Below are positions 44,203-55,610 of a stretch of DNA of 64,000 nt, one piece after another (position 1 is the stretch's first letter; every line of letters begins with the position of its first letter). The notes below the pieces were generated by a model, which was given only the letters and a program-made list of their open reading frames with translations, did not search any database and had not been told where the DNA came from. Source of the stretch: Tetmemena sp. SeJ-2015 (taxonomy: Eukaryota; Ciliophora; Spirotrichea; Sporadotrichida; Oxytrichidae); the NCBI GenBank assembly GCA_027382625.1, contig JAJKFJ010021473.1:124001-188000 (forward strand), given 5' to 3'. Made by a program: the position numbers and the translations under genes.

Positions 44203-47200
44203 TCACTAAGAGCTTCTCTTTGTTTTTGTAAAGTGATTCTTGAATCTAGAATATTATGTTAAAATTTAATTTTACACAAATTTCTCAAACTCCTTCTCTA
44301 AAGAATCTGATGAATTCCTCATCTTAATTTCCTCCTCTGAACTTAAATAAATATTTTTAATTTAGGCAAAACTATCTCTGGCTCTATGAATCCTCTTTGA
44401 TGTTGAATTTATCATCGCAAAGTCTGAAGCAATTGGTCTAGTAGAGAGGATTGAGTTGCTCTAAATCCTTAGTCTCGATATAGAGAGAAATAACTTCTCC
44501 TCTAGTGAACTTTGTCTCACTCAAACCTGTTTAATCAAAGTGAAAGTCACTCTTCAAGCTTTTCTGAGTTACAATATATTTACATAAATATCTTAATGAT
44601 GATAAACAAACATACGGCTGTTTGCAAATACCCTCATCAACGTATCCTATGCCTTTTTTATATTCTAATGAGAAGAGCTCTCATTCGTGAGTAAGTAATG
44701 CTTGAACTAGAGATTTTGCGCTGATTTTGGAACTCTTTTAGTGAATCTCTATATTTCCAAAGCAGAGAGGAAGAAACTCTCTAGCCTAAAACTGAGAAAA
44801 ACATACCACAGCTCTAATGACTTAGAGCTACTAGGGCTCACGTGAATTATCAGAAGAAAGGCCAATCATGTCTAAGCAGTTCAAAGAAGCTTTGAAAATA
44901 TCCTCATTTGAAACTTCTGTACAAATCTAGAGTAGCTTCTAAACTAGGAAGTCTTTTGCCCAGGTAGAGTTCAAATTTTCCAACAAAAAAGGAATTATTT
45001 CCAGAGTATTCATCCCCCAATTTAACTTATTTCTCACAGAACACTCTCAATTTTTTAATTCATTTTTAGGTTATAATTTATTTCTACTCTATTTTGGTTT
45101 TAATTCTTGATGGCTGAGTTTCTAATCTTTTTCAAGTGGATAGGATATTCTAGGCTCAAAACCTTTGCAATCGTAGTTGTAAGTCTATTCTGATCAGAGG
45201 TTGCGATTGATTGCTAAATTATAAATTGCACAAAAGATTTGAGGACAAGAAACATTAATATTTTTTTAAACTTGACTAGAGTTGAAATCATAGTTTCAAA
45301 GTGAGTGAAGCTGAGAGTTCCTTGTGTATACTGCTTGGTATCGCTCCTTTATGAATTCCAAAAAGAATATAAAAAGCTGCAGGCTATCAACTCTAAAGAT
45401 TTCTCAGTAAGTTGATCAAGTCTTCTCATGTCTGGTTCCTTTGAAATCAAATCTTCAATCAAGTTTAAAAATGTTTAAGAGTCGATTGGCTGCTGGTTGA
45501 AGCAGAATTCTCTCCAAGAAAGCTATTGCGATAGTACAATCTTGGCTTTTGTAGTTTAAAATAACGCTTCTGAAGGATTCGAAAAGCATGAATGAATTTG
45601 TAATCACCTCGTAGTTGGATTACTCTCCCCCACTCACTATAAGTAGAGCAGTCTCATCTTTGAGAGAAAGAAGAAGCTTCAATAAAACTTCTCCAAAGTC
45701 AAAAAGCAAGTATAATTATAAAGTCCTTGATCTTAACGATAAGTCCATTGGACACTTTGAGAGCCTCAATCCTTAGTGTTCTCATAAGAGAAAGATAGAA
45801 CCTTATCCTGCAGATATTAATGTTGGAAGTTTCTTCGTATCCATCATCAATCTTCTCTTCCATAAAAACCCAAATATTCATTTGCAAAAGAAGGTAAGCC
45901 AGATTTGAGTCTCCATTAAGGGCATAGAATACCTCACCTTGAAAAGTGCCTGAATACTTAAGATTCACTCAATACTCCTGACTTGATTAACAAAATCATG
46001 ATATTCACTCGCTTGTGCCTCAAAATATCAAGAAAGATCTGCTCTAGCACAGTGTTGCGAGGATTCATGTTCTTTGATCAATAAATATTATCCGTTCAGC
46101 CCCGATTTTTCAAAAACTTTTGAGTATCCTTCTGTAAAGCCTGGACGAACGAGGACGAAGTAGTTGCCATCTGGGTTAAAACTTGGTGCTTTAAGCACTC
46201 CTTGTCGGCCGAGTATCGCTACAAAAATGACAAAAAAAGGTATTTTTGCTTTATTAAATCCCACAATTGGAGGGAAAATTATGGATCTGAACATGCCAAT
46301 CATGGATGGATTTGAAGCCACTTCTCTAAAGTTCAGTAAAAAGACGAAAACAGTGTCTACTTACTGGGCAAGCTGGCTTCCTAGCCAGTAGTCAAAAATC
46401 GGGGCTGAACGTATAATATTATTTTTTAATCTCAGAAAGTCCTCATCAGTTGCATCAGCCAAAGTCAAATTGAGCACATCAACTAGTTATAAAAATTCTT
46501 AAAAAAGAATAAGGACAAATTCTTATATAAATAGTCCAGAAAGCATAAATCCGAAAGTTTCTCTCAGAGTTTGAGGATTAGAACAGCTCTCAAGAAGTTA
46601 AAAAACAATCTTCACCCTTTTATTGAGGTCGTTCATTTAGAAGCTATTAAGTTGTTGCTGAGTCTCATAGTTCAAATCCAAAGTATTGTTATCTCTATCC
46701 TCATCCTCATTAAAATGCCTCTCTATTGACAAAACAATTTCTTGCTAATCCCTGAACTTTTAAGAGGAAAAGAATTGGTTGCCATTCTTGATGTAATCCA
46801 AAATCTGTAACTCGCCCTAATTTTCTCCTTCTTTGCAAGAGAAATAGATTTCATAGCTCTCTGGCTCAAAGGTATTACTGCCAAAGCAATGTCTCGAAAT
46901 CTAAGACAATTAGATCTGCCCCCTTTTCGTGAGTCTAAATAAGTTAAGGGCTGTAATCATTACCTGAGTTCTATTGGATGGAATTCTTATTCATTGAATG
47001 AAATCAAAACTGAATCATTGCTCATACATTTGCTCTGATCCAAGCTTATAGATTGCTTTGAGCTTTGCTTAGAATCAGATAAGAAAAACTCTTTATAAGT
47101 AGTAAGACTAGAATGAAGAACATTTTCATGTGGAAAGGTATTGCCAAAAGAAAAATTCCCCATCGATTGAGTCTTAAACTCGCTTGGTAAAGACTGATAG

Positions 47201-47547
47201 TCGTTTAGAGTATTCCTATTTTGTCAAAAGAAAGTTGAATTTTGTTGAGCAGTATTCTAGGGCTTAGAATCTTCTTAGACTTGATCCTCAAATGCGAGCA
47301 ATTTTCTTCATTAGACAGTTTAGAAGCCATCCTGAACACCTTTTCTCGATGCTTTAGTTTCTTCTTCAACCTCCGCTGCTCTTTTGTTCTAAGTCTTCAC
47401 ATTAGGGTCATGCATTTGAGTTTGATTGAAGTCACTTTCCTAGCTGCCAGTGGGAGCATTGAATAAATTTCCATGATTAGAATCTTATTCCTGCCACTGT
47501 TTTTGTTACTGATTTTGAGGTTTGCTGCTAAAGCTTTGCTGGTTCAT
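44203..47547 (-). CDS. Large helical protein, unknown
   Basis: Start at 47,547: MNQQSFSSKPQNQQQKQWQE, a Q/N-rich leader, then SLPSEFKTQSMGNFSFGNTF, FEPESYEIYFSCKEGENQGE, a charged segment FNEDEDRDNNTLDLNYETQQ and many amphipathic helices (LNLTLADATDEDFLRLKNN; FYLSLMRTLRIEALKVSNGL; DFGEVLLKLLLSLKDETALL; NSFMLFESFRSVILNYKSQD). It ends KTKRSSQ with TGA at 44,203. Overall it looks like an alpha-solenoid scaffold such as a nucleoporin or karyopherin, but no motif proves it. The TIR-bounded insert at 46,089-46,415 interrupts it, and several TGAs within imply other IESs. Confidence 0.5.
46089..46415. mobile_element. TIR-bounded insert (about 325 bp)
   Basis: CGTTCAGCCCCGATTTTT at 46,093-46,110 and its exact reverse complement at 46,394-46,411 form terminal inverted repeats, extended by TAT on each side with one mismatch. 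AATATTAT flanks the element on both sides (46,084-46,091 and 46,415-46,422), as a target duplication or a pointer would. The interior is coding-like on both strands: MDLNMPIMDGFEAT (plus, 46,281-46,325) is a response-regulator phosphoacceptor motif, and SFNPDGNYFVLVRPGFTEGY (minus) is on the left half. It lies in a unit between coding segments of the large helical gene. Confidence 0.6.
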
Positions 47548-47680
47548 TAACTTTAAGTTGAGATTTAAATTAAAGGGTATTTATTTTGCGAACTTTTTGC
47601 CAAACTTATCTTTCTCCTTTGGTCTTTTTTTATATTCAATTTTTGTTTAAGCATTAAATCTAAATTTCACTTAAAATTTG

Positions 47681-49449
47681 ATGGCAGAAAAATACACAAG
47701 TAAGTAATAAATGTTATTGCGGTTTCAATGACTAAACTACTTTAGTTTAAAACTACATAGAGATTCTGGAGAATCAGAATAAAAGATTGAAGGTAACGCT
47801 CCGAAAATACGAGGAAATAATCCACTCCTTTATAAAGAGTATGTATGCTTTGAAAATGTTTTTCCTAATCTATTTGTTTTAGATTTCCTATCAAAGAATG
47901 AAGTATTTCATATTTTATTAAATTATTTCTTATAATGAAATTGAACTGAATAGAACAATCGATTCGTACAAGAAACTTGCGTAATAAGAGAGTGAAGGAT
48001 CAGATGAAACTTTTCATTCAGACTTCAGCAATTATAAAAATGATCTACCTTCAAGATTTTCATTGGAGTCTGGTGATATTTCCTCTCTATACTCTCGTAT
48101 TTAATCAAATTAGAGCATACTTGATATGATTAATGAAGAAAACTTATATTATATATGTTTTAAACAGAAATAGTAAGGAACAGTTCAACAAATAATCAGA
48201 TTCTTTCTCACAATATGCAATGATAACTTATCATTTAATAAAAATGAATTCTCTTTATCTTATATTTTATAATCTATAAATTAACTTTTTAATTGTTTTT
48301 TAGAACATTCTTCTTTCATTCTATATATTTCAGAAATTATTTAGAAATCAGGTCATAAATTACTAATTAATTGTAAATTAATTTGTTAATAATCAGATTT
48401 TTCAAATTTCGAAAACGAAAATGTAGGCCTTTCAAGTGCAATAGTAGTGCCTCTCATTGAAAAGCAAATAAGTAATAAAACCAATCCAAATAATTAAAAA
48501 GATCAATAAGCCTAACATAGTAGAAGCTAAACCCACTATTCCTCAATTTGTTATTTTTTATTTTGTTAAAATGATTCTTGATATGCTTGATAACTTAATT
48601 AATTTGAGTATAAAATTCTTCTTTAATTGAAGATAAAAGAATAAAAAAATAAAAAATAATTACTTGCAATTGTTCTTGTTTTATTATAACAATTTTTTAA
48701 TCTTATCTTGTGAATATAATAAGTAAGAAACATAATTCCTCTTTTGAGAGTTAGCTGCTGTAAAACTTGATTCATCAATAATAATTATTTCCCTCATAAA
48801 TTAATTTTAAAAGTCATTGTCAAAATTTTAAAAAAACAATTTAAATTAATAACTATTAGGAGAGTTACGGTTTTAAGCAATTGAAAATTTTTAATAAAGT
48901 GAAATAGTTAGTTCCATTTATTTATCTCAACTATTTTAATTTTAAGTATTTTTATGATCATCAAAATAATCAGCTCTAACAAAATAAATCAAACCCACTG
49001 CAAGACTAGAAGATTCAAGACTAAAAAGGAGAAGAGGAATAAAAGCAAAATAACTACAGCAACAATACCAGTAGGAATCAATAGTACTACTAACTACTTT
49101 AAAAATCAGAAAATAATAATGCCTAATTCCCAAACTAATAATAGAATCCATCGTCTTTTTATTAAGCCCAAATATATCATCTTTTTTAAACTCCTGCTAA
49201 CGGATTAGGATTTCCTCACTACGCAAGTGTTGAATCTCTATCTTTGACTGAACGATTAAATTATCATCTATAATTTCTAATTATTTTCAGATTCAATGCA
49301 GATATGAAGTCGAATGATCAAAAATTAAAACAAGCCTAAATTTAAACTAATTAGAAAAATGATAAATTAGAAGGCACTTTCAAAAATTAAGAATAAGTTA
49401 AACCGGAAATTAAGTAAAGGAAAGGAGTTCCGCAATTTTTGTAAAAGTG
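47681..49449 (+). CDS. Unknown coiled-coil/Q-rich protein with large gaps
   Basis: Start 47,681 (MAEKYT), a 45-nt GT-AG intron, then IQNYIEILENQNKRLKVTLR and KYEEIIHSFIK, a second intron, and NEIELNRTIDSYKKLAQQES with SNYKNDLPSRFSLESGDISS. Further coding-like islands at 48,400-48,555 (NENVGLSSAIVVPLIEKQIS) and 48,940-49,449 (Q/N-rich, then HYASVESLSLTERLNY, ending KQRKGVPQFLQK, TGA 49,447-49,449) are separated by very AT-rich stretches of 150-400 bp. I join them by strand and composition. No family recognised. Confidence 0.4.
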
Positions 49450-50529
49450 ACCTAGAAAATTTAATTTATTTCTATTAAACTTCTCTTAATGATCTATAAC
49501 TCTAAATATGAATTCTTATCGTTGATTACATATCAAACTTATAAAAATATATTTTATCAAAATAGTAAAGAATGATTCTGAAAAATAATTTTGAATGTCT
49601 TAAATTAAATTTATAAAAGCGGTAAATTTACATTCAAATTTCACTATAAATAGACAAAATTATTTTGATTAAGTTATTTCTAGGAATTTAAGTTTCCATT
49701 TTATCTCTAATAAAAAATATCCTACTTAATTTCACTCTAGGACAATTTGTAAAAATATCTTTTATAACTATTATTAGATTTTATTAAATAGTAGCAATAT
49801 CTTTGATGATTATAGATCAAAAGTTAAATTTTGGAATCAAATTTGCACATTTTAAATAACTTCAGTAAAAATAAGTAAAAGATCTTTCCTTTTTAAAATG
49901 ATATAACCGGAGGTGAAAGAAGCTCAAAATATTGTAATTTTGAAAAGGTAAAAATATTATAACATAAAAATAAAGTCTAAAGGATTAAGGCCATATGAAA
50001 AATACTATTAGATCATTTTGTTTACTCTTTCCTTATTTTAAACTATACCTAATAAATTAAATTTAGGTATCTCTCATAACAATAAAATAATTTTAAAGAT
50101 TAGAATATCATTATTTATTTTCTATATTGAAAATGCGTTGGAAGAAATTCTGAGCCCTGATAGTACAAAGATTAAAATAATGGTATTGAAGAGTCTGCTA
50201 ATTTTATTTAAAATTGCTGCTCAAAGTATTAAAAGAAAATCTTAAGAGTAGCGAAAACAAAGAAACTCCGTAACCTAGTATTGCTAAATTAAAATTGCTA
50301 AAAGCTTCAAGAGAGTTGTAGAGTATTTATTTAATAACTAGGTATTAGCATTAGATTTAGAATATAGTAAAATATGAAGAAGTAAAAATTTATTCTGTCA
50401 TTTTTTAAAAGAGCCAAGTCCTACATAATACACATTATTCGTTGGAATTATTAGTTAATGGTTAGGATAATCTCATCTGAGGATTTCATTTTCTTTTTAT
50501 TATAATGAATGAAGTTAAAAATATTTTTT
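49450..50529. other. AT-rich region with one coding-like island
   Basis: Mostly A/T. A coding-like block on the plus strand at about 50,130-50,360 (LEEILSPDSTKIKIMVLKSL, KRVVEYLFNNQVLALDLEYS) is open without TGA and may be an exon or MDS of the gene that follows. Nothing else seen. Confidence 0.35.
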
Positions 50530-51990
50530 AAAGTTAAGACCACTGCAATACTAATTAGGAGGATTGAAGTGATGATTCAAATAACTACCCATTTTCACCT
50601 CAATTTGGAGATCTTTAGGGTAAAAATCCCCAGATAATCGAAGCAAGCACAACCTTATAATCATAAATGTCTGGGGATTAAAGCAGAAAACATCTGCCGA
50701 AAATTACACAAGCTGAAGATTAATTCTCTTTTCAAGGTGAGAAGGACCAAAATGAACTAGACTAGTAAGGCAAAGTGCAAGATACAACAACAAATTCTAA
50801 TAAATAGTTTAAGGAGAGAGTCGATTTAGAAAATAGACCTAGTGTAAATTAAACTCTTATAGACAAAAACAAAGCCATAACAGGCGATTTATATTCCTAT
50901 GATTCTGAGCAGGAAAGTTGTATAGAGAAGCCTGAGGAATAGAAAGATTTGAGTTAATTGTAAGCAGTAAACTAATGCAAGAACAAACTAACTCGAGACA
51001 AATAACTTTAACATAAAGAGTCTATTATATATTTTTAAGAAGGAGAATTTTAAGGGCTGAAAGCTATCAAAGATAATATATCATAATAGTAAGAGGTGCA
51101 TGAAAATGGCCAGCAAATAAATTCTTAAAACTCCTGGGCATCGTAAACTGGATAAAAAAGATAATTGGCTCAGCTGAATTTACTTGACAAATAAGAATAG
51201 AAATAGGGAATCTTGAAAAGAGTTTGCAAGAGTGCGATAGGAACTCCCTTAAAATCAAAGCAAGTTGGGTTTATATTACCCAAAAATTCATATGGCCTTT
51301 AATAAACCTTGACTCCACAGAAGTAGGATTATAAAAGACAAGATATATTCGGCTAAATTGAGGATATTAAAATTAAAAGTAAAATAAAAAAAGTTATTTT
51401 AAAAAATAGCATTAAATTCAAATTCTTAAGATATCCAATTTTAAATAAATAAAAGGAGAAGAAGATCTGCACTTTATAAACTGATCAGAATTTAAAATCT
51501 TAAAAGAATTTTCAACAAGAGAAAAGATAGCTAAAGATATCCATTCAAAATCTTAATATTTAATCAGGCACTGACAACTCTCCATATCCAAGACTTACTC
51601 CTTTTTTTATTTATTAAAATCAAAGGCATCTACTCTCATAAAGTATAATTTTTCTTTTAAACTAAATCTATAAGCTGGAAATAGAAAGTTCAAACATGGC
51701 TCTTCAAATCTCAAGTAGTCAATTGAAAGAAATAAGTTTTACATTTCTACAGCTGAAGAGATCGAAGAAGAGGATAGCAGAACTTTCAAGATACATTCTC
51801 TCTCGAGGCTAAAATTCTTAAAGATAGAAGTATTGGAAAAGATGAACCAAAGCTCCATTCTTAAGATCAGCTTGTAAAGCGACACTGAATCGGGTAATTG
51901 TAATTATGTTGAACTGGAGCTATCTACTGTACTTAGTTATAAGGGATATATTTTTCTTTAATTTAAACTCTTTATAAAAGGCATAATTGA
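50530..51990 (+). CDS. Unknown Q/K-rich protein
   Basis: An open frame with many TAA/TAG glutamines reads DDSNNYPFSPQFGDLQGKNP, LPKITQAEDQFSFQGEKDQN, DLYSYDSEQESCIEKPEEQK, WASQTGQKRQLAQLNLLDKQ and AIGTPLKSKQVGFILPKNSY. After a frame change it continues YISTAEEIEEEDSRTFKIHS and ILKISLQSDTESGNCNYVEL. It looks disordered with short basic patches; no domain recognised. The true start is not determined (the coding island near 50,130 may belong here), and the stop lies near or beyond 51,990. Confidence 0.45.
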
Positions 51991-52211
51991 GACCTCTTAA
52001 TTGTATTGGAAATTATTTTTGTAATTTAATATTGTATTGAAAAGATAAAGTTGCATGTGTTGAGACACCAATGAATTTATTAAGAATTTTACCGTTAATT
52101 TTTTGCTTCAAGAAACTTTTTTGAAGCTCAATTAATCTTAATGGAATGATAAATTTCAAAGCTTAGCTATTACTTCTTCATGTTAGATCTTTTTATATTT
52201 GTTTGCCTCCT

Positions 52212-53388
52212 TCAAATTAAATATATTAGTCGCAAATATAAATCGCCCACGACAAGACTGTATATTCTCTTTCCGTGATAAGGCATGTGCTTGAATCCTC
52301 TGCCGCAGCAACCGAACCCATAGATAGTGTTACCCTTCCTCTCGAAAATGAACTCATCATCATGACTCATGGAGTAGAAGCAAGTTTGGATGTGATCTAT
52401 ATTCTTGATCTTAGTAGGGAGCACCTTCTTCATGATTTTAAGCATAAGATGTGGATCTATGTCATCGCACTCATTGCCTACTTTGTAAGTTGAGAAGTTT
52501 TCACCGTCAACTGTGCCAAAGACGATTATGCCATTTGCTTCTTCTAAACCTTCCATCAAGAAAGCACAGGGTAACCCTTAGTTTTCGTTCAGGTAATAGC
52601 AGTGAATCAGTTGCTTCTTGGCCTGAAATTAATCAGGCTGCTGATAGAATTGATCTGTGTTGCGCCACATGTCACCACAATGTTTTTAGCTTTGAACTGT
52701 TAACCATTTTCGAGCGTCACTATGCTGTTCTCATGATCATGTGCACCACATTTGTATCATAAACGAACAATATAAAATAATTTAGAATATACCATAATCT
52801 TAAATAAGTTTATCTTAGCTAGCATCCTTAAAAACTGACATCATATAGCTATATAACTCTAAAGAAATAGCATCCTTGAGTTTCAGACAACGATTTGAAC
52901 ATCTAGAGACTCTCTTTAACTCTCACAACTCCAGCTTCGGGGGCAAAAACTCCTTCTAAGTAATCTGGGCATACAAGACCTGGGAATCGTTAGTTAATCT
53001 CAGCTGCGCTCAACTTTTTACCGAATTTTTCAAATTCTTAGAAGTCTGGATGGCCGATTTTCTGCATGTAAAGCAAGCCTCCTTTGTGGAGCAGTTCTTA
53101 CCCACTCTCCTTTTCCATATCTCTGAAGATTTCCTCTGATTCTCTCTGCATTTTGCAGTAGCGATCCTCTGTGTGCAGGTACCTCCAGATTCTTCCATGA
53201 CCAACTGAACCTGAACCTATGGCGCCAGGCTTGTGAGCCTTGTCAAAACCTATGACTTTTAATCCTTGCTTAGACATGTAGTAAGTAGCTCCGAGACCGA
53301 AACAACCAAGTCCCACGACTATCACGTCATACTCAGGCAACGAGGTTGCTGTTCCTACTTGCACTACTGCGGTATGATTGCTCTCCAT
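52212..53388 (-). CDS. FAD-dependent oxidase, sarcosine oxidase-like (copy 1)
   Basis: Known: MSOX/PIPOX-type flavoenzymes oxidise N-methyl or cyclic amino acids. Seen from the start at 53,388: LPEYDVIVVGLGCFGLGATYYMS (Rossmann GxGxxG), VIGFDKAH (glutamate/aspartate at the end of strand 2), GSVGHGRIWRYLHTEDRY, EEIFRDMEKESGQELLHKGG, FPGLVCPDYLEGVFAPEAGV, SIVTLENGQQFKAKNIVVTCGA. The C-terminus is FIFERKGNTIYGFGCCGRGF with HMPYHGKRIYSLVVGD, ending in TGA at 52,212. A non-coding gap with TGA at about 52,740-52,880 between FKSLSETQGC and HDHENSIVTL is probably an IES or intron. Next to a paralogue downstream in the window. Confidence 0.8.
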
Positions 53389-53955
53389 TTTTGAAGGTGT
53401 TGAAAAAGGGAATAATTAGATCTCAAAAATCAAATTTATAAGAGGTATTTAAATTATAATGAGTTAAATATAGTTTATAATTTAATCGAAAAAGAAATGA
53501 TAGGTTAAAATGATAAATCTGAGGCTATAAAATCTCACATACCTCCTCAATCAGATTTTTATTTTTTACCTGCCCAGAAAATTAGCTTCATCTTTATGAT
53601 TTTTGATTGTGCTCTTCAGAGAATAGATTTTATTCAAATTTATTCCAAAAGACCTTGTTTTCAGATCATAAATTTTGCGTCAATTTTAAATTTGACTTTT
53701 TTTTGTGTATAATTCTTAGCTATAATAATGTTTTAATGTTTGAAAATAGCATTGGATTCACTCAAATCTTATTCGTATCTATGGAAAGCTTATCCTAGTA
53801 AAAATACCTACGTATATTATCCTCTCAATATAAAATATAGTTTTAGGGAATTCAAGTCAACATTAAACTCAAATATTTCAAGTTTTATTATCAAATCAAT
53901 AAGTTCTAAAAACTATTAAAATTTTGGCATGAGCTAGCTAGAGCTTAGTATGTTT
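53389..53955. other. AT-rich spacer between oxidase genes
   Basis: Upstream of copy 1 and downstream of copy 2. No gene seen on either strand. Confidence 0.5.
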
Positions 53956-55175
53956 TCAATGTTCATAAGTACTCTTCTTGTACTTGTCAGCTTCCTTACA
54001 ATAATAAAAAAATATTTATTAAGCCTTCTGATCGCCTATCACGAGATTGTAAACTCTTCTTCCGTGATAAGGCATGTGTTTGAATCCTCTTCCGCCTAAT
54101 CCGAATGCATAAATAGTTTTGTCTTTTCTCTCAAAGATGAAATCCCCTATCACGAGATTGTAAACTCTTCTACCGTGATAAGGCATGTGTTTGAATCCTC
54201 TTCCGCCTAATCCGAATGCATAAATAGTTTTGTCTTTTCTCTCAAAGATGAAATCGTTATCGGTAGTTTCAGCATAGCTACATGGCTGAGTACAGAGAAG
54301 GCTCTCGTATTTGTAGGGAAGAATTTCTAATTATGCTTAGAGTGTAAGTGTTGTCTTCAGTTCCTGCCTCATAGCCAATCTTGAAATGCTGTTGATGCTC
54401 GCCATCGAAAAGTCCATACAATTCGAAGCCCTTCAAAGCTGGTTCACCCAATAAGATAAATGCTCCAGGAAATCCTGAAGGATAAATTAATATAAGAATC
54501 GCTAAAGACATAAGTCTCCTATGGGTGCTTAACCATAGTGTAATCTCCTTTTTCGTAAAACTTTTCAGTGTAAGAACCAGTGGCAACCACAACATTCTTT
54601 GCTTTATAAGTCTAGCCATCTGAAAGAGTCACTGTTCCTTCCTCATGATTTATTTTATCTACAGTAACGTTGAATCTGAGATCAGCGCCTTATCTCACTG
54701 AAAGATCTTTGCATGCTTATAAGGCTTCCTTTACTTTAACTATTCCTGCCACATCAGAGAAGAATCCATGGATATTATCGCTTAGACCTGAAAAGGCGGA
54801 ATACTTTTCCTTTAGTTCAGAGTTATTTAAAACTACTCCACCTCCTTGAGATACTACAAACTAGAAGTCTTTGTGATCAGGAGGCCCTGCAAAAACCATG
54901 CCAGTTGTTTTTAGAAGTTCCTAACCTGACTTCTCTTCAATCTCTCTCCAGATTTCCAAAGCTTCTGCCTGCATATCTGTAAAATTCTGCTCCGGATGAG
55001 CAAGTCTCCATATTCTAGTGTACCCATAAGAAGAAGTTCCGATAGAGCCAGGACATCCGAACTGCTCAAATCCTAAAACCTTGAGTCCCATCTTTGAGCA
55101 GTAATAGGCAGTAGCCATTCCTACACAGCTCAATCCAACGATAATTATATCGTACTCTTCTGAGGTAGAATCCAT
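53956..55175 (-). CDS. FAD-dependent oxidase, sarcosine oxidase-like (copy 2)
   Basis: Seen from the start at 55,175: EEYDIIIVGLSCVGMATAYY (the third glycine of the Rossmann motif is changed: GLSCVG), VLGFEQFG, SSYGYTRIWRLAHPEQNF, ALEIWREIEEKSGQELLKTT, GIVKVKEALQACKDLSVRQG, TVTLSDGQTYKAKNVVVATG. After an insert near 54,480-54,540 comes PGAFILLGEPALKGFELYGL, HFKIGYEAGTEDNT and FIFERKDKTIYAFGLGGRGF. It ends near KYKKSTYEH with TGA at 53,956. The segment FIFERK...NLVIGD is present twice in tandem (54,035-54,255) in frame. Paralogue of copy 1 (similar N- and C-terminal motifs). Confidence 0.8.
54035..54255 (-). repeat. In-frame 111-bp tandem duplication
   Basis: Two 110-bp copies (54,035-54,144 and 54,146-54,255) differ at one base (T/A in the PYHG-RR codon region). 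The period of 111 bp keeps the frame, so the C-terminal substrate/flavin segment of copy 2 is encoded twice. Confidence 0.9.
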
Positions 55176-55610
55176 TTAGTTCAATATCTTCTTATCTATT
55201 ATAGAATGTATCTTCCGATTTTGTGACACTTAAATGAATGTAAGACTGCTTTGACTCCCTTCATCCTTTGAGTCTAGATTGAAGAAATGAACCACTGTCT
55301 GCCCGAGGTCTTCAATACTTATAACATCAATATCCTATTTACAATTGCTGCACTACCCTCAAGAGTATCAGCGGGTCTGCCAATGAATCTCCACCTTCCT
55401 CCTTAAACTTAGAATGGAGCAAGTTAAAATGGCCAAGAAAATTCAGCCACCACGATTTATACTTTCCTTATTCAATTTAATCGATTTAGTCAAACAATAG
55501 TGGAAGCACCAAAGGTCTTGCTTTGAAGTCCTAACCGCCTTAGACAGCTAAACAATTCCAAGTAAGAATCTACCCAAGATTCTAGATCAACCTTTATTAA
55601 CGTTTAAAAG
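55176..55610. other. Spacer with a possible short coding patch
   Basis: Upstream of both the oxidase copy 2 (minus) and the motif-repeat gene (plus). TGA-free plus-strand reading from about 55,430 (KIQPPRF...) continues towards 55,611 but in a different frame from the next gene. I do not call a gene. Confidence 0.35.

Noticed and set aside
48954..49208. Standard-code open frame MIIKIISSNK...
   Set aside because: The frame with TAA/TAG as glutamine (Q/N-rich, continuing to 49,449) is longer and matches neighbouring gene composition.
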